From: a bacterium
Lineage (GTDB): Bacteria > Margulisbacteria > Marinamargulisbacteria > UBA817 > JABISL01
DNA: 64,000 nucleotides
Assembly (NCBI GenBank): GCA_018700055.1
Contig: JABISL010000035.1
Span: 1 to 64,000, forward strand
Reading direction: 5' to 3'
Shown here: positions 32,963 to 42,244 of the stretch, in pieces
Numbering within the stretch: the stretch's first letter is position 1
How the letters are laid out: every line of letters starts with the position of its first letter
Program-made: the position numbers and the translations under genes
Notes under the pieces: model-generated
Database searches by the model: none
What the model saw: the letters and a program-made list of their open reading frames with translations, nothing else
Told to the model about the DNA's origin: nothing

Positions 32963-33579
32963 TATACAGAACGTGCAACACCAATTAAATCTTGCATCTT
33001 ATTATAATCTTTTAAACCCGGCTCACGCTCAACACCAGAGCATAAATCCATGCCATACGGATTGACAAGTTTGACCGCCTTACGCACGTTTTCGGCATTA
33101 ATACCACCTGAAAGTATAAGAGGGACATCATTTTCTTTTGCTTTTAAGGCCAGTCCCCAATCAAAAGTCTTACCGGTACCTCCTTGGACTCCTTCTACCT
33201 TTGTGTCCAACAGCACACCCGATACCACACCTTGATAGTTATGGATATTTTGAAGGTCCTCTGGGCCAAAAACTCGTATCGCCTTGATGACTCGTTGCTT
33301 ATATCCCTGACAATCTTTGGGCGCTTCCTCTCCATGAAGCTGAATGACATTTAAACGACATTGATTAACTACCTGATTAATATAATCTCTAGAGTGGTTT
33401 ACAAATACCCCAACCGTAGATACAAATGGGGGCAAAAACATCATAATTTCTTCTACCGCGTCAGGGTGGATGTAGCGAGGCGAATTCTCATAGAATATAA
33501 ACCCTATCGCGTCAGCCCCAAGTGACACAGCATTTAATGCATCTTCTTTATTGGTTATCCCACAAATCTTAATTCGCAT
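32962..33579 (-). CDS. trpF: Phosphoribosylanthranilate isomerase
   Basis: Tryptophan-pathway (beta-alpha)8 isomerase, 205 residues. It begins MRIKICGITNKEDALNAVSL with the catalytic Cys in KICG, then GADAIGFIFYENSPRYI, NVIQLHGEE, VLLDTKVEGVQGGTGKTFDW and LSGGINAENV. Normal length. It lies 27 bp after trpC. Other trp genes are not in the window. Confidence 0.96.
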   Translation of the reverse strand: MRIKICGITNKEDALNAVSLGADAIGFIFYENSPRYIHPDAVEEIMMFLPPFVSTVGVFVNHSRDYINQVVNQCRLNVIQLHGEEAPKDCQGYKQRVIKAIRVFGPEDLQNIHNYQGVVSGVLLDTKVEGVQGGTGKTFDWGLALKAKENDVPLILSGGINAENVRKAVKLVNPYGMDLCSGVEREPGLKDYNKMQDLIGVARSV

Positions 33580-33606
33580 AAGCCGCTACATTACCAAAAT
33601 ATGAGA

Positions 33607-34398
33607 TCAGTGACCAGTTGAATCAAAATAAGTCAAAATATCAGGATGTCTAGCCAAGCCTTCCCCAACTAGAACCCCATCAAACCCTTCTTTTTCAAGT
33701 ATTTCTAACTCATCTATCGAAGAATATCCACTCTCAGCAACAATTAGACCCTCGTAACCTTTTGAACGCAAAACTTCCTTCAACACCGGAGCAGTAACCA
33801 GATCAATATCAAAGGTTTTCAAGTTACGATTATTGATACCGATGGCAAACCTGCCATTTACATTTAACTGAATTACTCGAGCAACTTCAGACTCATCATG
33901 TACTTCTACGAGCACATCCAAGGAAAGCTTATTTGCTAATAAGATGAACTGCTGAATTTGGGTATCACTTAGAATAGCTACAATCAAAAGAATTGCGCTT
34001 GCCCCCATCGCACGTGACTCCGGAATCTGAATCGCATCCAATATGAAGTCCTTACGAAGAATCGGGAGCAAAACAGACTTGCGAATGGATCTAAGATGAT
34101 CTGGACTCCCTTGGAAATATCTTGGCTCAGTTAATACAGACAATGCCGATGCACCATTCATCTCAAATGTCTGAGCAATCGAAACTGGGTCAAATTCTTT
34201 TCGGATAACACCTTTGGATGGAGATGCCTTTTTAACTTCAGAAATTAAAGATAGGCCCGGTTTAGCAAGTGAATCAAGCAAAGAAGCAGGACAGGGAAGC
34301 GTTTGCAACGCTAACTGCCAAGAAGCCAAATCATTAGATTCTTTCAGCAACTCAATATCGGGGGTCATTTCTTGAACAATCGAATCTAAAAAAGTCAT
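33607..34398 (-). CDS. trpC: Indole-3-glycerol phosphate synthase
   Basis: Tryptophan-pathway enzyme forming the indole ring, 263 residues. Signature segments are LSLISEVKKASPSKGVIRKE, GASALSVLTEPRYFQGS, LRKDFILDAIQIPESRAMGA, FAIGINNRNLKTFDIDL and FDGVLVGEGLARH. N-terminal helix present, so full length. It overlaps the cysE-like gene by 4 bp, placing trp and Cys synthesis genes in one operon. Confidence 0.95.
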   Translation of the reverse strand: MTFLDSIVQEMTPDIELLKESNDLASWQLALQTLPCPASLLDSLAKPGLSLISEVKKASPSKGVIRKEFDPVSIAQTFEMNGASALSVLTEPRYFQGSPDHLRSIRKSVLLPILRKDFILDAIQIPESRAMGASAILLIVAILSDTQIQQFILLANKLSLDVLVEVHDESEVARVIQLNVNGRFAIGINNRNLKTFDIDLVTAPVLKEVLRSKGYEGLIVAESGYSSIDELEILEKEGFDGVLVGEGLARHPDILTYFDSTGH

Positions 34399-35273
34399 GG
34401 AGCTGACAATTTACCTTTAATCTGACCACACTCGTGAGCGACACTTACCTTAGAAAACTCAGGAACAGACTCAGTAAGCCACACATTTCCCCCTATGACA
34501 CTGCCCTTTCCGACGACTGTATCACCACCCAAAATAGTCGTCCTAGCATAAATTGTTACATTATCTTCTATAGTTGGGTGTCGTTTGCCCTTGGATTTAC
34601 CACGTTTAGGAACACTTAACGCCCCAATTGTAACGCCTTGATACAACTTAACATGCTTACCAATAACAGAGGTTTCACCAATTACGATTCCAGTACCATG
34701 ATCCATACAAAACGATTCTCCAATCACCGCTGCTGGATGAATATCGATCCCTGTAGAAGAATGAACCAACTCAGTCATCATACGAGGAATCAGTGAGACG
34801 CCTTCTTTATACAAGAAGTGGGCCATTCTATAAACCATAACGGACTGAAATCCAGGGTAAGAAACAATAATTTCTTCTGGCCCTTTTGCAGCAGGATCAC
34901 CATTATAGATGGCCTCAATATCAGCAAATAGCGTTTTTCTCAAATCGGGTACTGACGTCAAAAAGCGATCAACAATTTGCGTTGATTTAGCGTGACAATC
35001 ATTGTCTTTTTTATCCTTATCAAGCACGATTCGCTGCCAACACATTGCTTGGCAAACAGCGTCAGATAATTTACTGCGAACATCCAAAAGCAACATCTTT
35101 AAATCAGAATTGTTTGGGTGAAAGAAACCGGGAAATAAAACAGTGCGTAATAGGCCTAGCAACTGAGAAATGGACTCTCGAGAAGGAATTTGCTCACCGT
35201 TAAAGGCGTTCACCCCACCCAATGATTCATACGATGTTTGAATGGCTACTAAATAGTCCTGTTCTGTACTCAT
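34395..35273 (-). CDS. cysE: Serine O-acetyltransferase
   Basis: Makes O-acetylserine, the precursor of cysteine and so of glutathione. The 292-residue protein has the SAT helical domain (YPGFQSVMVYRMAHFLYKEG) and the left-handed beta-helix (GIDIHPAAVIGESFCMDHGT, then GIVIGETSVIGKHVKLYQGV and GKRHPTIEDNVTIYARTTIL). The His and Asp at the active site (HPAA, MDHGTG) are present. Longer N-terminus than the minimal EpsC type. It is divergent from priA across 39 bp. Confidence 0.92.
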   Translation of the reverse strand: MSTEQDYLVAIQTSYESLGGVNAFNGEQIPSRESISQLLGLLRTVLFPGFFHPNNSDLKMLLLDVRSKLSDAVCQAMCWQRIVLDKDKKDNDCHAKSTQIVDRFLTSVPDLRKTLFADIEAIYNGDPAAKGPEEIIVSYPGFQSVMVYRMAHFLYKEGVSLIPRMMTELVHSSTGIDIHPAAVIGESFCMDHGTGIVIGETSVIGKHVKLYQGVTIGALSVPKRGKSKGKRHPTIEDNVTIYARTTILGGDTVVGKGSVIGGNVWLTESVPEFSKVSVAHECGQIKGKLSAP

Positions 35274-35281
35274 AATGGAAT

Positions 35282-35287
35282 ATTATA
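35282..35287 (-). promoter_or_regulatory. Leaderless-type -10 of the cysE-trpCF operon
   Basis: Minus-strand TATAAT, ending 8 nt before ATG 35273, no ribosome binding site between. Confidence 0.5.
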
Positions 35288-35301
35288 ACATCCCCCCATG
35301 C

Positions 35302-35307
35302 TATAGT
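35302..35307 (+). promoter_or_regulatory. Leaderless-type -10 of priA
   Basis: TATAGT ends 5 nt before ATG 35313. The GTG at 35310 is too close to be the start in this scheme. Confidence 0.4.
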
Positions 35308-35312
35308 AGGTG

Positions 35313-37274
35313 ATGTCCGAAAAACAATTTGAAGTATTGGTTTGTCGTAATGTAGGAAAGACCTATACCTACACTCAAACAGAGGTTGAAGATGATCTTC
35401 AGATTGGCGAACAAGTGGTCATCCCCTTTGGAAGAGGGTCTGCTTATGGACTTATAATAGCTAAAAGAGAAGGCGAACTTCACCCCAAAACTAAGTCGAT
35501 CCTAAGCAAGAGAGACAAATCCCTCCTACTGTCACAGGATATTATTACATTAATTAAATGGTTCTCCGAAACCTATCAATGCACCCCTCACAAAGCCTTT
35601 CAAACGGTGATTGGGTCCAAAAAATACCGTCTATGCGAAGATATCGACGATAACGAGATTGAGCTGGAAACGCCTCCAAAATTAACCCCCTCTCAAGTTC
35701 TAGCCATGGAAGCCTTTAAAAAAGAGACTGACGCCCCGTATCTCCTACATGGAATAACTGGAAGTGGAAAAACGGAGCTATACATGAGATTAGTAGCAGA
35801 TGCCCTTAATAATGGACAAGGTGCTCTAGTACTAATTCCTGAAATCGCATTGACGCCTCAAATGCGTAACTCCTTTACACAACGATTTGGCAATCAGTGT
35901 GCCGTAATGCATTCTGGACAAACCCCCAAACAAAAAGAAGTTGCATGGAACAGAATTGCTCAAGGAAAAGCAAAAATTGCCATCGGTCCACGCTCAGTAA
36001 TATTCAGCCCCATGCCAAATATTGGCGTTATCATTATTGATGAAGCGCATGAACCCAGTTATAAACAAGATAATCATCCACGTTATCTAACCGAAACCGT
36101 CGCTCAGTACCGCGCGCAAATACATAAAGCCAAACTGGTACTTGGCACGGCAACACCAACTATAGAGCAAGCTTACGAGTGCGCTAACAATACAATTGTC
36201 CTAAAAGAACGTGTAAATGAACGTCCTCTTCCACCGGTAACCATCGTAGACATGAAAGAAGAAGTCATGGATGGCCATTACCACCCCATCTCAAGGCCAC
36301 TACTTCAGGCAATCAATGCAACCCACGAAAAAGGCGAGAAAACACTTATATTTGTCAATCGACGGGGGTTTGCATCCTCAATTCGCTGCCAGTCCTGTAG
36401 TGCCGTACACAATTGCAAGGAATGTAATCTCAGCTTTACGTATCATAGAGACCAAACATTTCGTTGTCACCGATGTGATATAACAACCCCAATCACCCAT
36501 AAATGCCAAGCCTGTGGTAAAAACCAATTGGCGTTTACTGGGTCTGGCACACAAAAAATTGAATCCGAATTGCAAAAGATGTTGCCCGAATTAAAAATTA
36601 TGCGCTTGGACAAAGACAGTACGCGTACAAGCAATATTATGGAAAAAACATTGAATGAGTTTCGAGAAAGTGGTGACATCTTAATAGGAACTCAACTTAT
36701 CGCCAAAGGACATCATTTTGAGGCGATTACATTAGTAGGGGTCATTGGAATAGATACGACACTAGCCATCCCAGATTTCAGAGCAAGTGAACGAGCATTT
36801 CAACTCATAACTCAAGTAGCCGGCCGTGCTGGAAGAGGTACAAAAGAGGGCCATGTATATGTTCAGACTTTTCAACCCAAGCACTACGCTATTAAACATG
36901 CAATGACACATAACTTTGAAGGGTTTTATGCCCAAGAGACCCAATTTAGAGAAGCATTACGATACCCACCCTATTCTCAGCTAATTAATATAATTATTTC
37001 TAGTCTGGATGCGTCCAAAGTACATACCCATGCAAACCAAGTATCAATTTACCTAAATGATCGACTTAAATCTTTAGTTAAGGACGAAAAGGTTCAAATA
37101 ATTGGTCCAAAGCCCGCACCAATTGAACTATTAAAAAACCATACCCGATGGAATTGCCTACTCAAATGTGATGAAACTGTTTTGGCTGAGGTAAAAGCTT
37201 TCCTACCTAAGCTACCTGTCAGTCACAAAGACGTAAAAGTAATCGTCGATTTTGATCCCAGAAGCATCTTGTAA
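35313..37274 (+). CDS. priA: PriA, replication-restart helicase
   Basis: Recognises stalled forks and reloads the replisome. The 653-residue protein starts with the 3'-DNA-binding domain. The helicase core has LLHGITGSGKTELYMRLVAD (Walker A), IIIDEAHEPSYKQD (DEAH box), LGTATPTIEQ, and the QVAGRAGRG motif VI. Eight cysteines between about residues 350 and 415 (CQSCSAVHNCKEC and CHRCDITTPITHKCQACG) form the zinc-binding region. Full-length. ATG 35313 was preferred to the GTG one codon earlier. Confidence 0.96.
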   Translation: MSEKQFEVLVCRNVGKTYTYTQTEVEDDLQIGEQVVIPFGRGSAYGLIIAKREGELHPKTKSILSKRDKSLLLSQDIITLIKWFSETYQCTPHKAFQTVIGSKKYRLCEDIDDNEIELETPPKLTPSQVLAMEAFKKETDAPYLLHGITGSGKTELYMRLVADALNNGQGALVLIPEIALTPQMRNSFTQRFGNQCAVMHSGQTPKQKEVAWNRIAQGKAKIAIGPRSVIFSPMPNIGVIIIDEAHEPSYKQDNHPRYLTETVAQYRAQIHKAKLVLGTATPTIEQAYECANNTIVLKERVNERPLPPVTIVDMKEEVMDGHYHPISRPLLQAINATHEKGEKTLIFVNRRGFASSIRCQSCSAVHNCKECNLSFTYHRDQTFRCHRCDITTPITHKCQACGKNQLAFTGSGTQKIESELQKMLPELKIMRLDKDSTRTSNIMEKTLNEFRESGDILIGTQLIAKGHHFEAITLVGVIGIDTTLAIPDFRASERAFQLITQVAGRAGRGTKEGHVYVQTFQPKHYAIKHAMTHNFEGFYAQETQFREALRYPPYSQLINIIISSLDASKVHTHANQVSIYLNDRLKSLVKDEKVQIIGPKPAPIELLKNHTRWNCLLKCDETVLAEVKAFLPKLPVSHKDVKVIVDFDPRSIL

Positions 37275-37278
37275 CGGT

Positions 37279-38247
37279 CTAGCCTCTTAAAAAAATCGCT
37301 ACTATATAAGTAATATAGGTAGCCAAAAGAACAATTCCTTTAGATCTTGAAAGTATTTGCTTAGGCGTAATCAAAAGCAACACACTTAAAAGAAGCAATG
37401 CCCCGCCCATTAATAAGCCATCACAGTATAAACTGGGACGGATCTGTATGTCAGCGACCCAGCCACTGATGCCCAAAACCAATAGAATATTGAACATATT
37501 TGAACCAAGCACATTGCCTATAACCAATTCATAACGACCTTTACGCGTTGCAATTACCGATGTGACCAACTCTGGTAAAGATGTTCCAATTGCAATCAAA
37601 AACAAAGATAGAAACACTTCAGATAAACCCAATACTGCTGTAAGCATTTTGATCGAATCCACTACAACTCGTCCCCCAACCATCAGTCCAATTAAGCCCA
37701 ACATCAATCCGCCAAACATCATCAAACGAGATGATGAGTGCGTTTCAAGGCTATTCTTCACCTCACTCTCCTCATTTGGTTTCTGGGGCTTGATAAGCAA
37801 CATAAAAGTCACAAACCCAAGTAACAGAGCCCCGGCAATACCCTTACCGATCGTGCCATGTCCAAAAAGAAATATGGACCCACCAATCAAGCCTAACAAA
37901 TATAATGTCGTCACCCAATTGAGCCTAAGGTCTTTCAAAGCTATAGGATTAGAAAAGGCTATGGGGGCTATAAACGCCGAGATCCCTAGAATAAGAAGTG
38001 TGTTTGCGATATTGCTTCCCAACACATTCCCAATCACAATATCGGAGTTGCCTTGAAATGCCGCATAGACAGCAACTACTAACTCAGGTGCCGAGGTCCC
38101 AAAGGCAACAACAGTTAATCCGATTAATAATTCGGGTACGTTCATTAAGGTTGCTAACTTACTAGCATTCTCTGTTAAAAGATCGCCGCCCTTCCATAGA
38201 AGAACGAACCCAAACACAATTCCACCCAATCCCAACGCAATAGTCAT
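37279..38247 (-). CDS. Calcium/sodium antiporter (CaCA family, YrbG-like)
   Basis: A 322-residue membrane exchanger with about ten helices in two inverted halves. Each half has the alpha-repeat motif: GTSAPELVVAVYAAFQGNSD with GNVLGSNIANTLLILG, and GTSLPELVTSVIATRKGRYE with GNVLGSNMFNILLVLG. Those Glu and Asn residues bind the cation. ATG 38247 (MTIALGLGGIVFGFV) was preferred. A 45-codon upstream extension would run through the fabI ribosome binding site and into its start. It is convergent with priA, only 4 bp apart. Confidence 0.9.
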   Translation of the reverse strand: MTIALGLGGIVFGFVLLWKGGDLLTENASKLATLMNVPELLIGLTVVAFGTSAPELVVAVYAAFQGNSDIVIGNVLGSNIANTLLILGISAFIAPIAFSNPIALKDLRLNWVTTLYLLGLIGGSIFLFGHGTIGKGIAGALLLGFVTFMLLIKPQKPNEESEVKNSLETHSSSRLMMFGGLMLGLIGLMVGGRVVVDSIKMLTAVLGLSEVFLSLFLIAIGTSLPELVTSVIATRKGRYELVIGNVLGSNMFNILLVLGISGWVADIQIRPSLYCDGLLMGGALLLLSVLLLITPKQILSRSKGIVLLATYITYIVAIFLRG

Positions 38248-38295
38248 TGGCGCCAGTATAAACGATCTGCTACTATACAGCCATTCAAGTACGCC

Positions 38296-38303
38296 AAAGG
38301 AGG
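38296..38303 (+). promoter_or_regulatory. Strong ribosome binding site of fabI
   Basis: AAAGGAGG, 8 nt before ATG 38312, decides the start of fabI and argues against the antiporter reading through this region. Confidence 0.8.
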
Positions 38304-38311
38304 CCAATATC

Positions 38312-39121
38312 ATGGGTTTAATGAAAGGTAAAAAAGGCATCATTTTTGGTGTAAGTAACAAAAGAGGCATTGCATATGCCATCGCACAAAAACTTCATGA
38401 GCAAGGGGCCGAAATAGCCTTTACTTACGCAGGTGAGATTATGAAGGATCGTGTCACTCCTCTTGCGGAGAAAATGGACTCCAAACTAATCATGGAATGT
38501 GATGTGACTAACGAAACACAAATTAAAGACGTTTTCAAAGAATACAAAAAAATATACGAACGATGCGACTTCGTAATTCACGCAGTAGCATTTGCTAACC
38601 GTGAAGACTTAGATGGTGATTTTTGTAAGGTGTCTAAAGAAGGATGGGACCTCGCATTAGGCGTTAGTGCTTATTCACTAATACCCATCGTTAGAGAAGC
38701 TCGACCATTAATGACTGAAGGTGGCGCGATCACTACCCTATCCTACTTAGGGTCAGAACGTACTATTCCCAATTACAACGTTATGGGTGTAGCAAAAGCC
38801 GCCTTAGAGGCATCCGTTAGATATCTAGCATTGGACCTTGGTGGTGAGCAAATTCGTGTAAACGCACTCTCTGCTGGCCCAGTAAAAACATTGGCTGCCA
38901 AAGGAATTCATGGCTTTGATATTTTACTAAAAATAAATGCCGCAAGAGCACCTCTCAAGCGAGTAGTTACGCTAGAAGAAGTAGGTAATGCAGGACTCTA
39001 TCTATCATCTGACTTATCAAGTGGTGTAACAGGAGAAGTTCATCATGTGGATTCAGGCTATCATTCTATTGCTAACTCACGTGCAGATGCAATTATTGTT
39101 GGGGCGGACCCAGAGAGCTAA
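38312..39121 (+). CDS. fabI: Enoyl-ACP reductase (NADH)
   Basis: Last step of each fatty-acid elongation cycle. The 269-residue SDR protein has GIIFGVSNKRGIAYAIAQKL (FabI-type cofactor loop), HAVAFANREDL, and the active site YNVMGVAKAALEASVRYLAL (Y-x6-K). GGEQIRVNALSAGPVKTLAA and HHVDSGYHS follow. Strong RBS upstream. Its TAA stop is followed in the same frame, with no intervening frame shift, by the DUF393-LMF1 coding sequence, which lacks a normal start codon. Confidence 0.96.
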   Translation: MGLMKGKKGIIFGVSNKRGIAYAIAQKLHEQGAEIAFTYAGEIMKDRVTPLAEKMDSKLIMECDVTNETQIKDVFKEYKKIYERCDFVIHAVAFANREDLDGDFCKVSKEGWDLALGVSAYSLIPIVREARPLMTEGGAITTLSYLGSERTIPNYNVMGVAKAALEASVRYLALDLGGEQIRVNALSAGPVKTLAAKGIHGFDILLKINAARAPLKRVVTLEEVGNAGLYLSSDLSSGVTGEVHHVDSGYHSIANSRADAIIVGADPES

Positions 39122-39124
39122 ACA

Positions 39125-40918
39125 ATTTCGCTCTTAATTTATGATGGGGATTGTTTCTTCTGTAAGCAGTGTGTCCAATACTGGGCACACTGGACAGATA
39201 ATAAGATAAAACCATCTGCTTACCAGAAAGTTGCGAAAAACTACCCCACCATACCTGAAGAAAACTTTTCTAAAAGTATTCACTTCATTGAAGATAATGG
39301 TACCGTTTCTACAGGTGCCGCTGCAATATTTAAGTCCTTAAGTATAGGCAATCACAAAGTCCCATGGTTTCTCTATCAAAATATTCCTGGCTTTAAATGG
39401 ATTACAGAGAGGCTCTACACAGTGATCGCCAAAAACCGACCTTTAATGTCCAAACTTACGCGATGGAGTTTTGTAAAGAGTCTTTCGATTCCCATCTATA
39501 CAAATGTATCCGGTTTGGTTCTAAGAGCTCTTGGCGCGGTATATATTGTCGCTTTTTCAAGCCTATTATTCCAATACAAGGGGTTATTCGGCCAAAAAGG
39601 AATACTCCCGGCTCAACTTACTATTACGCAGGCACATAACGTATTGGGCGCATGGGCCCCACTTAAGCTACCTAGTATCTTTCTTATCAATGCCTCCGAT
39701 ACATCACTAGGAATAGGACTCGCTTTGGGAGCTATTTCAGGTTTGGCAATGGTATTTAATCGATTACCTAAACTCACCACTTTCATTACTTGGTTTATGT
39801 ACTTATCTATTCATACTATAGGCCAAGATTTTCTTAGTTTTCAGTGGGATACACTTTTACTGGAAATGGGGCTTATTTGCTGGATTATGACCTGGGTCCC
39901 CACACAAAAACATCGACATGTTGGCATCTTCTTATTAAAAATACTCCTCTTTAGACTCATGTTTTCCTCCGGACTCGTCAAAATTCTAAGTGGGGATCTA
40001 ACTTGGCGAAATCTAACCGCTTTAGATTATCACTTTTACACACAACCTTTACCCAATTTAATTAGCTGGTATGCCCATCAAATACCTTCTCAATTACTCC
40101 GTATAGCCTGTTTTGTAATGTTCATCATAGAACTCATAATCCCATTCTTTATCTGGGGGCCACGACGCTTTAGACTTATTGCATTTTGGGCAATGTCTGG
40201 ACTTCAGATAATTTTAATTCTGACAGGTAACTTTGCTTTTTTTAACTGGTTAACCCTGGTCCTAACTTTATGCTTAATAGATGACATTATGCTTCCAAAA
40301 TGGACGCTGCGATTCACTCAATACACACAAAAAGTTTCACTCCCTAGCATTAATCAAAACAAAGTATCCTCCTGGTGGTGTCGTATCGGCATTTTTTTAG
40401 CCGTTATGGTAGCAAGTCAACAATTTGCCCCGAATGCCATAATATCCAAATCAACTCGCCCGGTTAGAAACATCCTTCTCCCTTTTAGAGTAGCCAACCC
40501 CTATGGTCTGTTCGCTATGATGACAACTCATCGACCGGAGTTAATCATTGAAGGAAGTGATGATGGAACCAATTGGTACGCCTATAGTCTCCCTTGGAAA
40601 CCACAGAACCCCAAAACGCCCCCTAAACGCGTCGCGCCTTATCATCCTAGACTGGACTGGCAGCTGTGGTTTGCTGGACTCGGAACTTATCGAAATAATC
40701 CTTGGACCGTAAATCTCATGATCCAACTACTTAGAAACTCAAAAGATGTCACTGCCCTCTTTTCATTCAACCCTTTCCCCCTATCACCACCTAAGTATGT
40801 CCGCATAATGAAAAGCAACTATGAGTTCACCACTTTTGAAGAACGCGAACGTTCTAATTTTTGGTGGAAAATATTATCCAGAGAAATCTACCTACCGGCA
40901 CTAACTTTGAAGCAATAA
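39125..40918 (+). CDS. DUF393 (DCC-type thiol oxidoreductase) fused to lipase maturation factor-like membrane domain; start codon ATT inferred
   Basis: About 597 residues. N-terminal DUF393 domain: LIYDGDCFFCKQCVQYWAHW, whose CFFC-x2-C motif is typical, through about residue 100. Then about seven to eight membrane helices related to LMF1/HTTM proteins: FLSFQWDTLLLEMGLICWIM, LFRLMFSSGLVKILSGDLTW, and a C-terminal soluble domain with GSDDGTNWYAYSLPWKPQNP and APYHPRLDWQLWFAGLG, an LMF signature. No ATG, GTG or TTG occurs in frame between the fabI stop (39119-39121) and GTG 39422, which would cut off the whole DUF393 domain. ATT 39125 is therefore the likely start (an ATG-to-ATT change or a rare initiator). 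Probably a membrane redox/folding enzyme. Confidence 0.75.
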   Translation: MSLLIYDGDCFFCKQCVQYWAHWTDNKIKPSAYQKVAKNYPTIPEENFSKSIHFIEDNGTVSTGAAAIFKSLSIGNHKVPWFLYQNIPGFKWITERLYTVIAKNRPLMSKLTRWSFVKSLSIPIYTNVSGLVLRALGAVYIVAFSSLLFQYKGLFGQKGILPAQLTITQAHNVLGAWAPLKLPSIFLINASDTSLGIGLALGAISGLAMVFNRLPKLTTFITWFMYLSIHTIGQDFLSFQWDTLLLEMGLICWIMTWVPTQKHRHVGIFLLKILLFRLMFSSGLVKILSGDLTWRNLTALDYHFYTQPLPNLISWYAHQIPSQLLRIACFVMFIIELIIPFFIWGPRRFRLIAFWAMSGLQIILILTGNFAFFNWLTLVLTLCLIDDIMLPKWTLRFTQYTQKVSLPSINQNKVSSWWCRIGIFLAVMVASQQFAPNAIISKSTRPVRNILLPFRVANPYGLFAMMTTHRPELIIEGSDDGTNWYAYSLPWKPQNPKTPPKRVAPYHPRLDWQLWFAGLGTYRNNPWTVNLMIQLLRNSKDVTALFSFNPFPLSPPKYVRIMKSNYEFTTFEERERSNFWWKILSREIYLPALTLKQ

Positions 40919-40943
40919 GCTCCCCGATAGAGCAACGATCTGA

Positions 40944-40949
40944 TATAGT
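40944..40949 (+). promoter_or_regulatory. Leaderless-type -10 of hisS
   Basis: TATAGT ends 8 nt before ATG 40958 with no ribosome binding site. Confidence 0.45.
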
Positions 40950-40957
40950 ATTCCCTT

Positions 40958-42244
40958 ATGAAATACACATCCCCAAGAGGCACAAAAGACATACTCCCAT
41001 CCGAAACTGGACTCTGGCAGCATATAGAGGCTACCAGCCGTAATGTTTTTGATTTATATGGGTTTCATGAAATAAGAACCCCAATATTTGAATCTACGGA
41101 CCTCTTCGTGCGTCACATTGGAGGGGATACCGAAATCGTCCAAAAGGAAATGTATACATTAGAAGATAAAAAGGGAAGAAGCTTAACACTACGCCCTGAA
41201 GGAACGGCTCCCGTTACACGCGCTTATCTACAGAATGCAATGGCAGATAAACCCAACCATCAAAAATTATTCTATATGGGCCCCATGTTCCGTTATGAAC
41301 GCCCTCAAGCTGGACGATACCGACAGTTTCACCAGATCGGTGTTGAACATTTTGGCGACGCCTCTCCTATCGCTGACGCTGAAATCATTGCAATGGGTAT
41401 TCGAATGTTCAGTCAATTGGGTCTTAAGAATCTAAATGTACGCATTAATTCTGTTGGATGCCCAATCAGCCGTCCTGTAATTGAGGAACGAATCAAACAG
41501 TTTCTACACACCAACTTACACAAACTACCGGAGCACATACAAAAGAAATTCGAAAGTAACCCCATGCGAATATTAGATGCCAAGGATGAGGTCGTTCATA
41601 CCTACCTTGCAGGTCTTCCCGATATCAAAGATGCGTTATCACAGGACTCCAAAGATCATTTTTCTACCGTATTGGAGTATTTAGAGCAATTGGGAATTGA
41701 GTATACCGTTGATAATACATTAGTTCGTGGGTTGGAATATTACACAGAAACCGTATTTGAGATCGTATCTGCCGACTTGGGCGGTGCGCAAAACACATTA
41801 TGTGGCGGTGGCCGATACAATTATCTTGTCAAAGACCTAGGTGGCCCAAAAACACCTGCCGTTGGATTCGCGTTTGGTGTAGAACGTGCAGTACTACTCC
41901 TAAAAGACCAATTAAAACTAAAGCAGCCCGAATTGGATCTCTACATTGTTCCAATGGGGCACCCTCAGCAACTCAAATGCTTTGCTCTAGCCGATGAATT
42001 AAGACAAGCTGGTATATCTTGTCAGTTAAGCACAGAAACAAAACTCAAAAATGCGCTTAAAAATGCACTCAAGAATGCGAACAAGTTATCTGCAACATAC
42101 ACTCTGATTATTGGTGAGGAAGAGGCCGAAAAGGGTGTCGTAATTCTAAAACACATGGAATCGGGAGACCAAGAAGAACACCCCATAAGTAATATCCCAC
42201 AAGTTTTAAAAGAAAAAACCAAGGCAACTAATGCAGCACATTAA
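40958..42244 (+). CDS. hisS: Histidyl-tRNA synthetase
   Basis: Class II synthetase, 428 residues. It has [14 protein letters not shown] at the N-terminus, motif 2 [20 protein letters not shown], the histidine motif [15 protein letters not shown], and motif 3 [16 protein letters not shown]. In the anticodon-binding domain, at 42046-42081, a 12-nt unit is repeated three times ([13 protein letters not shown]), about one repeat more than the usual LKkqlkyAdk pattern. It overlaps aspS by 14 bp, so the two synthetases and hisA form one operon. Confidence 0.95.
   Translation: MKYTSPRGTKDILPSETGLWQHIEATSRNVFDLYGFHEIRTPIFESTDLFVRHIGGDTEIVQKEMYTLEDKKGRSLTLRPEGTAPVTRAYLQNAMADKPNHQKLFYMGPMFRYERPQAGRYRQFHQIGVEHFGDASPIADAEIIAMGIRMFSQLGLKNLNVRINSVGCPISRPVIEERIKQFLHTNLHKLPEHIQKKFESNPMRILDAKDEVVHTYLAGLPDIKDALSQDSKDHFSTVLEYLEQLGIEYTVDNTLVRGLEYYTETVFEIVSADLGGAQNTLCGGGRYNYLVKDLGGPKTPAVGFAFGVERAVLLLKDQLKLKQPELDLYIVPMGHPQQLKCFALADELRQAGISCQLSTETKLKNALKNALKNANKLSATYTLIIGEEEAEKGVVILKHMESGDQEEHPISNIPQVLKEKTKATNAAH

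Noticed and set aside
38312-40918. FabI-DUF393 fusion through stop-codon readthrough
   Set aside because: The frames do match across the single TAA, but no readthrough context was recognised, FabI is complete, and an ATT start or base change is simpler.
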